Both the position numbers and the translations under genes were made by a program. Shown here one piece after another: positions 54,246 through 62,921 of a stretch of DNA of 64,000 nt (the first letter of the stretch is position 1; each line of letters begins with the position of its first letter). The notes beneath the pieces are model-generated. The model searched no databases. It worked only from the letters and a program-made list of their open reading frames with translations, and was not told the DNA's origin. The DNA is from Chloroflexota bacterium (GTDB taxonomy: Bacteria > Chloroflexota > Chloroflexia > Chloroflexales > Roseiflexaceae). The DNA is taken from contig JACAEQ010000116.1 in NCBI GenBank assembly GCA_013388755.1, forward strand, positions 62,001-126,000, given 5' to 3'.

Positions 54246-56999
54246 TCACGGGCGCGCCACCAGCGGCAAGAAGATCGCGCGCGCCGGTTGCAGGATGAAC
54301 AGCCCGCCTTCGTCATCGGCTACGTACACCCTTCCGCCTACACAGGTGACATCAACGGCACGACCCGGCGTGTCATAGAAGCCGACTTCGACCGGATGCG
54401 CCGGATCGCTTATATCGATCACGCGCAGGCCGGCATAATCGTCGGCAATATAGGCATACGGCCATGCGATGGCGATGCCGTTTGCCATCCCCGGCGTGTC
54501 GTAAGCCCCAACCGCAACCGGCGACAACGGGTTGCTGATATCCACGATCTGCAACCCTCCGCCGAAATCGGCAACATAGGCAACATTGCCGGCAACTGCA
54601 ACGTCAAACGCAAATGACGGCGTATCATAGGAGCCTGCTTCGACCGGCGGGACGACGTTGACCCGGATCACGCGCAGGCCGCTGTTGTACGCGGCGATGT
54701 AGGCATATGGCCATTGCACGGCAACCCCCATCGCGTAACCGGGTAGCGTAAGCCTTCCCAGCTCCCAGGGATCGGCAGGATTGGAAATGTCAACCAGGCG
54801 CAGTTCTTTCGCCACGGCCAGGTACGCATAATTGCCGGCGACGGCGACATCCTTCGTCCCCCCTGCCGCCGGGTAGACGCCCTGCAATAACGGCGCGCCG
54901 GGCGTGCTGACATTGACGATGCTCAGATCGTAGCCGTCACTGATATATGCGCGCCCGCCCGACACAGCAAGCCGCCACGCATACCATGGTGTACGCACCC
55001 ACCCAATTTCGCGCATCGCTGCCGGGTCGGCCACCGCAATGATATGCAGCCCGCGATCGCGAACGCCCAGGTAAGCATAGTCGCCTGCAACGGCGAGGCC
55101 GCTGACCGGCGCAAGTGCCGGCAAGGCACCAGTGGTGCGCCACTGCGAGATAAGGAGGACACGCAGGCGGCCCCCGAAATCAGCGACATACGCATAGTTT
55201 CCGTCAATGGCGACTCCCAACGCCTTGCCGGGCGTGTCAATCGCTGCCACCAGCTTCGGCGTCGTCCGATCGGTTACATCGAGAATCGTCAACCCGTCGA
55301 GGTTGCTCGCAATGTACAGGTATGGCCACTCACCGGCAATCTGTGCGGCATATGCCGGGTTCACCCCGCTGGTATTAACCTTGACAGGGCTGGCAGGATT
55401 GGTGATATCCAGGATGATCAGGCCTCCATCACCATCCGAGACATACACGTCGCTATGCACAAGTTTTGCGACGTTCCTGGCGATCCCGGGGGTATCATAC
55501 GAACCAAGCTCGGTGATAGCGGCCGGGTTGGCAACGTGGAGAATCTGTAGGCCTCGATCACCATCCGCCACATACGCGTGGTTGTTGCTGCTGTCAATCG
55601 TCACATGATACGCAGTTCCCGGCGTATTGAAGACACCAAGCTCAACCGGTGCAGCCGGGTTGGCAATATCGACGACGCGGAGGCCAGCGAGACCGTCGGC
55701 GAGGTAGGCGCGCGAACCACTGACATGCACATGGTACGTGACGCCGGGCGTGTCGAAACTGCTCACCAGTGACGGTTGGGTCGGGCGCGCCACATCATAG
55801 ATCTGGATACCCCGGCTACCGTCGGCGATGAGCGCGTAGCACCCGTACAACGCGATGCCATAGGCCTCGCCAGGCGTATCATACGTGCCGATCACCTGCG
55901 GGTGGAGCGGATCGGCCATGTCGATCACGTACAGTCCGACGGGTTGCGCTGCTACATACGCATACCGTCCCCCTACCGTCACGCCGAACGCATTTCCGTC
56001 AAATTCGGCGAACGCGGCTTCAACAGGCGCAACCGGGCTTGAAACACTCATGATCCGTAGGCCATCCGCACCGGCAGCGACATAGGCGTAGCCGCCGGAG
56101 ACCACGACACGGCGCGCGATATCGCGGAACGCAACGAAACCCAGGTCGCCGGGCGCGGCAGGATTGCTGACATCCACAACCCGCATGCCGCCGTCATAAT
56201 ACCCATAAGCGACATACGCCTTCCCGCCCGACACCCTGACATCGCGTGCATGCCGGATATAGAGCGAACCGACATCAACCGGCAGCAACGGGTTTGCAAC
56301 ATTCATGACCGTCAAGAAGTAGAGATCAACGACATAGGCGTATGTTCCATCGACGGCAATGCGCGTTGTGTACCCCCGCGTCAGGTGATACCCAACCTCG
56401 ATCGGGTGCGCCGGGTCGCTCACATTGATGATCCGGATACCGCCATTATCATTGGCAAGGTAGACATACCCGCCCACCAGAGCGACCCCCCAGGTGGTAT
56501 GCATGGTCACGAACGAACCGGCCTCGACTGGCGCTAACGGATCGCCAACATCAATCACGCGCAGGGCGTTGCCGTCCGCCACATAGGCATACCTCCCGGC
56601 AACGGCGACATCGAGCGCGGTGTTGGGTGTATCGTACCTGCCAAGTTCGCGTAACTGTGCGGGATTGGTAATATCGAAGATGAACAGCCCGCCTTCACCA
56701 TCCGCCACATATGCACGGCCCGCATCCAATTGAATATGTTCGATGATCCCCGGCAGAGGGCGTGATCTGCCGACCGGTACAGGATTCGCCCGGTCGGCGA
56801 CATTCACTGCGACCAGGCGCGAACCCGTGCCAATGTAGGCAATATCGCCCTGGATGGCCACCGCGTGCACTGTCCCACCGATCTGGCCGACAACCGGGAC
56901 ATACATCGCCCGTGGCACGACGCTAGCCGGTGCAACCATCGCGTTGGTTGCGGGCAGCAACAGCGCGAGAAACGCCAGCATGAGTAGCTTGATCTTCAT
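54246..56999 (-). CDS. Secreted LVIVD-repeat beta-propeller protein (21 repeats)
   Basis: A 917-aa exported protein: signal peptide (LLMLAFLALLLPATNA), then 21 consecutive ~42-residue LVIVD repeats with the pattern AYVAD..GLRVIDISNP..P.EVG.YDTPG, ending in a short tail IFLPLVARP. LVIVD repeats form beta-propeller blades and usually mediate extracellular adhesion or protein contacts; 21 repeats would make about three seven-bladed propellers. The FLPLV-type tail is frequent at the C-terminus of Chloroflexota secreted proteins in my experience, and may be a sorting signal. GGAGGAG lies eight bases before ATG 56999; the longer frame lacks support. Confidence 0.92.
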   Translation of the reverse strand: MKIKLLMLAFLALLLPATNAMVAPASVVPRAMYVPVVGQIGGTVHAVAIQGDIAYIGTGSRLVAVNVADRANPVPVGRSRPLPGIIEHIQLDAGRAYVADGEGGLFIFDITNPAQLRELGRYDTPNTALDVAVAGRYAYVADGNALRVIDVGDPLAPVEAGSFVTMHTTWGVALVGGYVYLANDNGGIRIINVSDPAHPIEVGYHLTRGYTTRIAVDGTYAYVVDLYFLTVMNVANPLLPVDVGSLYIRHARDVRVSGGKAYVAYGYYDGGMRVVDVSNPAAPGDLGFVAFRDIARRVVVSGGYAYVAAGADGLRIMSVSSPVAPVEAAFAEFDGNAFGVTVGGRYAYVAAQPVGLYVIDMADPLHPQVIGTYDTPGEAYGIALYGCYALIADGSRGIQIYDVARPTQPSLVSSFDTPGVTYHVHVSGSRAYLADGLAGLRVVDIANPAAPVELGVFNTPGTAYHVTIDSSNNHAYVADGDRGLQILHVANPAAITELGSYDTPGIARNVAKLVHSDVYVSDGDGGLIILDITNPASPVKVNTSGVNPAYAAQIAGEWPYLYIASNLDGLTILDVTDRTTPKLVAAIDTPGKALGVAIDGNYAYVADFGGRLRVLLISQWRTTGALPALAPVSGLAVAGDYAYLGVRDRGLHIIAVADPAAMREIGWVRTPWYAWRLAVSGGRAYISDGYDLSIVNVSTPGAPLLQGVYPAAGGTKDVAVAGNYAYLAVAKELRLVDISNPADPWELGRLTLPGYAMGVAVQWPYAYIAAYNSGLRVIRVNVVPPVEAGSYDTPSFAFDVAVAGNVAYVADFGGGLQIVDISNPLSPVAVGAYDTPGMANGIAIAWPYAYIADDYAGLRVIDISDPAHPVEVGFYDTPGRAVDVTCVGGRVYVADDEGGLFILQPARAIFLPLVARP

Positions 57000-57440
57000 G
57001 GCCCACACTCCTCCAGATCGCCGGTTTCCGGCGATCACCCCGGCGCCTGCGCCCGGTCGGGTGGAGAAGCAGCGCCATGGATGCATCGTCTGCAGGGTAC
57101 GGTGGCGGCAGACGTTTGGAACAGGCAAGGAGGCGTGGATCGCTGAGCGCCATTGTGCGGCTGCTCACGGCGCCGTGCCATTGCCACGCCGCAGCACGTG
57201 CAGACGGCCAGGCGCAGGATGCCGAAACATGCACGGTACAGCCTGGCAAGGCCATCAGCTTTGCATCAGTGTAGCACCAGATGTGCCGCATTGATGGGAA
57301 GATCCATCTACGGTAGGGGAAGAGACTGTCACCGCCACACTGGTCCGTTGAGGATGTCACGACATATCGTGCATGAACCTGTCAAAAGCAAGCTACCTGA
57401 GGGCCAGCGGGGCTTGCTGGCGCTCCCCGGGCGACAGTGC

Positions 57441-57511
57441 GCCGGGTTGGTGCCGCATCGCAAGCTTCCCGGAAGCTGTTCATTCCACAGAATGTTTCGT
57501 GACACCCCTGT
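57441..57511 (+). repeat. 71-base intergenic repeat, copy B
   Basis: Partner of 52098-52168. The right end abuts the -35 box of the EF-G-like promoter. The central GCTTCCCGGAAGC is a perfect palindrome. Confidence 0.75.
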
Positions 57512-57538
57512 TGACCCGCTTGTGAAAATGCGTATAAT
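57511..57538 (+). promoter_or_regulatory. Promoter TTGACC-16-TATAAT of the EF-G-like gene
   Basis: TTGACC (57511-57516) and a perfect TATAAT (57533-57538) with 16 bases between; a ~153-base leader precedes the start codon. Confidence 0.75.
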
Positions 57539-57697
57539 TCCGAGTTAATCTTCTGTTCCTCCACTGGAAAGGTGGTAACTCCTCCAGTTCCTCACCATGC
57601 GTCTCTTCTTACGGTCAACTGCGCCGGGTGCATCGTGTTCGTGGCGTTCCGCAGTGCAGGCGCGTTCACGACCCGGCTTATTGTCAAGGAGGACACC

Positions 57698-59803
57698 ATG
57701 CGAGCATACGGTCCGGAATACATCCATACGATTGGCCTCTTCGGCCATGGCGGCAGCGGGAAGACCACGCTGACTGAGGCGTTGCTGCTCACCGCCAGGG
57801 CCATCTCCCGCACGGGTCGCGTCGAAGATGGCAATACCGTCTCCGATTACGATCCCGACGAGCAGCGACGCCGTATGTCGATCAACCTGACCATCGCGCC
57901 GGTTGAGTGGGAAAACAACAAGATCAACCTGATTGACGTTCCCGGCTACGCTGACCTGATCGCCGAGACGGCCGCGGCCATGCGGGTGGTGGATGGCGCA
58001 ATCATCGTGCTCGATGCCGCCGGTGGCGTCGAGGTTGGCACCGAGATTGCCTGGCAGGCCGCGCGTGAAGCGGGCGTGCCCACGCTGCTCTTCATCAACA
58101 AACTCGACCGCGAAAACGCGAATTTCTTCCGCTGCATCGAACAGGCACGCGAATTGCTCGATGAGTCGGTCGTGCCGATGCAACTGCCGATTGGCGCGCA
58201 GCGCGAGTTCGCCGGCATCATCTCATTGCGCCGCCAGCGCGCATGGATGATCTCCGAGAAGCATGACGGTGGCTTCGTCGAGGCCGATATCCCGGCTGAA
58301 CTGATCGATCTCGAACAGGAGTGGCGCGAAAAACTGGTAGATCGCATTGCCGCAACGAACGACAACCTGATCGAGAAATACCTTGAGGGTGGCGCGGATG
58401 CCCTGACCCAGGACGAACTGAACAGCGGCCTGCGCGCAGGTATCGCCAACGGCTCAATCGTCCCGGTCTTTTGCGGTTCGGCGCTGCAGGTTGCCGGTAT
58501 GGCCCAGTTGCTCAATGGCATTCTCGACAGTATTCCTTCAGCGGCGCGCAACCAGGTGACGGCACGCGATCTGCTCTCCGGCAAAGATGTTCCATTGAAG
58601 GCAGCTGCGTCCGAACCACTCAGCGCCCTGGTATTCAAAACAATCGTCGATCCGTATGGGAAGCAGACATATATTCGGGTATTCAGCGGCGAATTGAGTG
58701 CAAACTCGACCGTGTTCAACCCGCGCACGGGCAAAGATGAACGGATCGGGCAGCTCTATATGGTGCGCGGCAAGGAACAGACGGCCATCGCGGCGATCGG
58801 GCCGGGCGACATCGGCGTCGCCACCAAACTTGGTGATGTCAGTACCAACGACACACTCTGCGCGCATGATCGGCCGTTGCAGCTCGCGCCAATCGTCTTC
58901 CCGGCGCCGGCATTCACGGCAACGGTCAGGCCGAAGACCCGCGCCGACCTCGATAAGCTTGGCGGTGCGCTGCATAACGTGATTGAGGAAGACCCGAGTC
59001 TGCGCGTGTCACGCGACGCGATTACCGGCGAAAGTCTGCTCTCAGGCCAGGGCGAATCGCACCTTCAGATCGTCGCCGAACGGATGAAACGCAAGTTTGC
59101 AGTTGATGTTGACCTTGATCTGCCGCGCGTTCCGTATCGCGAGACGATTCGCGGCAAGGCTGAAGCGCAATACCGCCACAAGAAGCAGACGGGTGGCGCC
59201 GGCCAGTTTGCCGATGTCACCATCCGCATCGAACCACTGCCGCCCGATCCGAATCGCCAGGATCCGCTGGAGTTCGTCAATGCGATTGTCGGCGGCGTCA
59301 TTGATCGATCGTTCATTCCATCGGTCGAGAAAGGGGTGCGCGCGGCAATGTCGGAAGGGGTTGTCTCCGGCAACCAGATGGTTGACGTCCGGGTAGAATT
59401 ATTCGACGGCAAGATGCATCCGGTCGATAGCAAAGATATCGCCTTCCAGATCGCCGGCCACGAGGCATTCAAACTCGCGGCGCAAAAGGCCGGCCCGACC
59501 ATCATGGAACCGATCTACCAGCTCGAGATCACGGTGCCCGAGCACTATGCTGGCGACATCATGAGCGACATGAATACGCGTCGTGGTCGCGTGATGGGGA
59601 TGATGCCGGAAGGCAACGGACGCACCACCATTACGGCGCAGGCGCCGCTGGTCGAGATCTTGCGCTACGCGACCGATCTGCGTTCGCTGACGCAGGGGCG
59701 CGGCCGCTTCTCGATGACGTTCGATCATTATGAAGATGTGCCGCCGCACCTGGCGCAGGCGCTGATTGAAGCACAGAAAAAAGAGCATAGCTCGGGGCAT
59801 TGA
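57698..59803 (+). CDS. EF-G-like translational GTPase (EF-G2 type)
   Basis: A 701-aa five-domain GTPase. G1 is GHGGSGKT (16-23), followed by VEDGNTVSDYDPDEQ..RRMSINL, the hallmark of the EF-G-like/EF-G2 subgroup rather than canonical FusA; DVPGYADL is G3 and NKLDRE is G4. Domain IV contains KKQTGGAGQFADV, and C-terminal domain V is complete. Such paralogues bind the ribosome, but their exact role (recycling, stress or hibernation) differs. AAGGAGG five bases before ATG 57698 sets the start. It is transcribed alone from a strong promoter; no ribosomal-protein genes are adjacent. Confidence 0.93.
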   Translation: MRAYGPEYIHTIGLFGHGGSGKTTLTEALLLTARAISRTGRVEDGNTVSDYDPDEQRRRMSINLTIAPVEWENNKINLIDVPGYADLIAETAAAMRVVDGAIIVLDAAGGVEVGTEIAWQAAREAGVPTLLFINKLDRENANFFRCIEQARELLDESVVPMQLPIGAQREFAGIISLRRQRAWMISEKHDGGFVEADIPAELIDLEQEWREKLVDRIAATNDNLIEKYLEGGADALTQDELNSGLRAGIANGSIVPVFCGSALQVAGMAQLLNGILDSIPSAARNQVTARDLLSGKDVPLKAAASEPLSALVFKTIVDPYGKQTYIRVFSGELSANSTVFNPRTGKDERIGQLYMVRGKEQTAIAAIGPGDIGVATKLGDVSTNDTLCAHDRPLQLAPIVFPAPAFTATVRPKTRADLDKLGGALHNVIEEDPSLRVSRDAITGESLLSGQGESHLQIVAERMKRKFAVDVDLDLPRVPYRETIRGKAEAQYRHKKQTGGAGQFADVTIRIEPLPPDPNRQDPLEFVNAIVGGVIDRSFIPSVEKGVRAAMSEGVVSGNQMVDVRVELFDGKMHPVDSKDIAFQIAGHEAFKLAAQKAGPTIMEPIYQLEITVPEHYAGDIMSDMNTRRGRVMGMMPEGNGRTTITAQAPLVEILRYATDLRSLTQGRGRFSMTFDHYEDVPPHLAQALIEAQKKEHSSGH

Positions 59804-59867
59804 GGCACAGGTGCCATACCTGTCTGGTGTTCCACGCTCAGTGAATGTCGCGTGATGGTTGTTTCGT

Positions 59868-60000
59868 ACCTATCCGAAAACCGCTACGCCGCCTGTCAGT
59901 GCGCGGAGCGTCAGCGACCGCCTGCAGCGAGCGCAGCGTGGCTGACGCAATCTCCGCTCGCGCCGCTCGATTGCGTCGCTAGCGCTCGCAATGACATCCG
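59868..60000. repeat. Dispersed palindromic repeat, copy 4
   Basis: Begins ACCTATCCGAAAACCGCTAC, with CCTGTCAGTGCG and GCTCGCAATGACA as inverted arms, and GCAGCGAGCGCAGCGTGGC centrally. It stands alone in the 453-base gap between the EF-G-like and NACHT-FGE genes. Confidence 0.82.
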
Positions 60001-60045
60001 GCGGACCGTCCGCCCTGGTACTGAGATTCCTCCCTCCACGCAAAC

Positions 60046-60076
60046 CGGGCGTTCGGCATGATACGCCGAACGCCCG
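60046..60076. other. Perfect 12-bp hairpin
   Basis: CGGGCGTTCGGC, loop ATGATAC, GCCGAACGCCCG. Located 44 bases upstream of the -35 box of the NACHT-FGE promoter. No T-tract: a candidate operator, or terminator of the EF-G-like transcript. Confidence 0.6.
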
Positions 60077-60119
60077 CGTGCATGCACACAACTTTCACAA
60101 GCGCGCTACATTTCTGCCG

Positions 60120-60148
60120 TTCACACATTTTTCATCGTCTGATATACT
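60120..60148 (+). promoter_or_regulatory. Promoter TTCACA-17-TATACT of NACHT-FGE
   Basis: TTCACA (60120-60125) and TATACT (60143-60148) spaced by 17 bases, about 110 bases before the TTG start. Confidence 0.6.
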
Positions 60149-60256
60149 ACGGTAACCAGTACGACACCACGTATCCGTTCCTGATGGTTCATGTGACCGG
60201 TTCCAGGCCGAAAGTTTCGATCCTGGCGGGTATGCAATCTTGCCCATCGTAGCACG

Positions 60257-62617
60257 TTGAACTACCAGCGCGCATTTGCTAGCCGACTTCGATCCCTGTC
60301 GATCGCTGGTCTGGACGAGTCAGGTATCCTCAACCTGCCGCTCATGGAGATCTACGTTGAACGTAGCATCTCCAGCGATTATGCGTCTACTGGCGCCGGC
60401 GAACAACTGTCGCTGGCGGATCTTGCGCGTGAGCCGCGCGCACGCCTGGTGCTGGAAGGCCGCGCCGGAAGCGGTAAGAGCATCGTGTTGCGACGTCTGG
60501 CGCTGGTGTGTGCCGCCGCGGTTACCGGCGATCCCGATGGTGCAGCGATGCCACTCTCTGACTGGCCGGCGCCCATCCCGCTACCGATCTTTCTTGACTT
60601 CTCCGCAGGTACGGCAGTGCCTGACCCGGCGACCGATTCGTGGGCGCTCATTGATGCCCGGCTCGCAGCACACGATCTGGCCGCATATGCCCCCGTGGTG
60701 CACCAGGCGTTACACGCCGGCGAAGCGCTGCTGATCCTCGATGGCGTGGCTGGCGGTTCCGTGGCCGTTGTTGATCGTCTGGTCGCAACATTTCCTGGCA
60801 ACCGCTTTGTCATCTCCTGCCGCACATGCAATGATCCATTGCTGCAGCGCCACGGCTTCCGGCGGCTGCGCCTGATTGACCTCGACCGCGCACATATTGA
60901 TGACATGGTGGCTCGTCTGCTGACGGCGATCAGCCGGCGGCGCGTCACGCGCGATCCCGCGCCGCCACTGAATGACCGGATTGCGGATCTGCAGGGTCGC
61001 CTGCTGCTGGACGACGGTCTTCGTGCACTGACCGCCGAGCCACTCGCGCTGGCGATCGCAGTTGTCACCGATATTGGCGGGCATACGTTACCTGGCGCGC
61101 GTGCCGTGGTCTATCAGCGTTTCATTGATACGCTCTGGAGCAATGTTGAAGCTGCGCCGCCAGCGGCGCTTGGCCCGCTGGCGCTGGCATTTCATATGGC
61201 CATGGCCGATGGCGCCCGCGAAAGCATATTGCCGCACGCAGATGTCATGGCACAGCTCCGTGCCGGGCTCGCCGGTGCCGACGACGCCACTATTGCCAGG
61301 GTACTCGATCATGCGCTGGTTATCGGGTTGCTGGAACAGGTGCATGGCGCCAGCGGCGATGACACCCTGTACAGGATGCCACGCGCACCATTGCGCACGT
61401 TCCTCGCCGCAAGCGTGCTGGCGCGCGCCGATGACTTCGCGACACGCGTCCCCGTTCTTAGCGGCGACCCCGCCTGGCGCGAGGCGCTGATGTTTGCCGT
61501 CTGGCAACGTGAAGGCGCAATGTCGGGGACGGCCGCGCCACTGCTCCACCACCTGCTGATCAGGGAACAATCGGTCAATGACGCGAGCCGGCCAGCAACG
61601 GCCCGTGCCGCTGTGACCCGCCCGGCGCCTGCGACACCACGAATGCCGGCTGCAGTACCGGCGCACAACACTGTTCTGCTCGTGGCTGCGTGCCTGGAGG
61701 CGCTGGCCGGTGCAATTGATGACCAGGCGTTGACCAGCGCGGTGCGGCAGCAACTGCTGGCGATCATGACCGATCAGGAGGTCGCTGCGCCGGACCGGGT
61801 GCATGCCGGCCTGGCGCTTGGCCGTCTGGGCGATCCGCGCTTCGCCGACCTGATGCCGCCGCTGGCCCGGATTGACGCTGGTGTCTTCGTCCTGGGAAAC
61901 AATACGCCGGGCTATGATGATGAAGGGCCAGCACAACGCGTTGACCTGCCGGCCTTCCAGATCGGTATCTACCCGGTGACCAACTACGAATATGGGCGTT
62001 TTCTCGCGGCCCACCCTTCACATCCGCGGCCACGCTACTGGTTCGATCCGCGCTTTAATGGCCCGTCACAACCGGTTGTCGGCGTGACCTGTCATGAAGC
62101 CTCGGCCTATGCTGCATGGCTGAGCCGGCAACTTGCCGCGGCCGGCCGGTTGCCGGCCGGTATGGTTGTCCGTCTGCCGCTGGAGAGTGAATGGGAAAAA
62201 GCCGCTGCCTGGGGGCCGCGCGCGCGCCGGGCGCGGCGCTTTCCATGGGGCGATCGCTGGGAAACCGGCCTGGCGAATATCGCAGAGACCCGCACCGGAC
62301 CTGATGGGCACGCGCGCTGGGCAACGACGCCGGTCGGATGCTTCGCCGGCGGCGCGAGCCTCTATGGTGTCCACGACCTGATAGGCAATGTCTGGGAATG
62401 GACGGCCAGCGAGTATGCCAGTTACCCCGGGGCGCCGGTGCCGTTTCTCCAGCGCCAGAGCTATGTGCTGCGCGGATCGTCATTCAATTCGACGGCTATC
62501 AACGCGCGCGCCAGTTATCGCGGCAGTCACCTCCCACCCCAGTACTGGCGCTACAACCTTGGCTTTCGAATTGTCATCGGCCGGCCGCTTCCGCAACGAG
62601 TCGACGAAGATTCCTAG
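60257..62617 (+). CDS. NACHT NTPase fused to an FGE-sulfatase domain
   Basis: A 786-aa STAND-type protein. The N-terminus ends with LPLMEIYVERS, typical of the linker before NACHT. Walker A is GRAGSGKS (K74) and Walker B is LLILDGVAGG, where the second acidic patch (DEL) of NACHT is degraded. A helical region (to about 530) leads into a complete formylglycine-generating-enzyme fold (about 535-780): GIYPVTNYEYGRF, RLPLESEWEKAA, NVWEWTASEY, LGFRI. The catalytic Cys of true FGE appears replaced (ARASYR), so the domain probably binds rather than oxidises. The start is TTG 60257, the only candidate after the upstream stop; its ribosome binding site is poor. Confidence 0.88.
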   Translation: MNYQRAFASRLRSLSIAGLDESGILNLPLMEIYVERSISSDYASTGAGEQLSLADLAREPRARLVLEGRAGSGKSIVLRRLALVCAAAVTGDPDGAAMPLSDWPAPIPLPIFLDFSAGTAVPDPATDSWALIDARLAAHDLAAYAPVVHQALHAGEALLILDGVAGGSVAVVDRLVATFPGNRFVISCRTCNDPLLQRHGFRRLRLIDLDRAHIDDMVARLLTAISRRRVTRDPAPPLNDRIADLQGRLLLDDGLRALTAEPLALAIAVVTDIGGHTLPGARAVVYQRFIDTLWSNVEAAPPAALGPLALAFHMAMADGARESILPHADVMAQLRAGLAGADDATIARVLDHALVIGLLEQVHGASGDDTLYRMPRAPLRTFLAASVLARADDFATRVPVLSGDPAWREALMFAVWQREGAMSGTAAPLLHHLLIREQSVNDASRPATARAAVTRPAPATPRMPAAVPAHNTVLLVAACLEALAGAIDDQALTSAVRQQLLAIMTDQEVAAPDRVHAGLALGRLGDPRFADLMPPLARIDAGVFVLGNNTPGYDDEGPAQRVDLPAFQIGIYPVTNYEYGRFLAAHPSHPRPRYWFDPRFNGPSQPVVGVTCHEASAYAAWLSRQLAAAGRLPAGMVVRLPLESEWEKAAAWGPRARRARRFPWGDRWETGLANIAETRTGPDGHARWATTPVGCFAGGASLYGVHDLIGNVWEWTASEYASYPGAPVPFLQRQSYVLRGSSFNSTAINARASYRGSHLPPQYWRYNLGFRIVIGRPLPQRVDEDS

Positions 62618-62921
62618 AGTGACGTGCAGAATGATTGAACCTTGCGCGTGCCGGGAGCGCGGGCGTTATACGTGCACCATGCGCGCGATCCCGATGATAA
62701 TCCGTTCTGCACGTCGCTGGAGTGCAGTTCCAGGCGGCCCGGTCGAATATCAGGTGAGTGACGACCGCCTCCAGATAAGCCGCGCCCGCTCCACGATCAA
62801 CAATCGCCAATCCGTAATCGCACCGGGCCGACCGGTGGGCACATCCGGTTATTTCCTGCCGGCGTATACGTTACGGCAGGTCAATCCGACCGTACTGCCC
62901 ACTCGAGAGGATACACAGGCT
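62618..62921. other. 304-base intergenic region
   Basis: No supported gene. The glycosyltransferase frame is open through much of it, with an in-frame ATG near 62680, but the encoded stretch shows no domain; I treat it as leader. Confidence 0.4.

Larger units (their letters stand above)
57000..57697. other. 698-base intergenic region upstream of the EF-G-like gene
   Basis: No gene supported. It contains the repeat 57441-57511, the EF-G-like promoter 57511-57538 and a ~150-base untranslated leader with inverted CCACTGGAAAGGTGG-type sequence around 57560. Confidence 0.6.

Noticed and set aside
59807-59823. ACAGGT-GCCAT-ACCTGT palindrome after the EF-G-like gene as terminator
   Set aside because: A 6-bp stem without a T-tract is too weak to call a terminator.
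62680-62921. Upstream extension of the terminal glycosyltransferase from an in-frame ATG
   Set aside because: The frame stays open but the translated stretch has no GT features, while EIAFVDSW at GTG 62922 is a typical GT4 opening.
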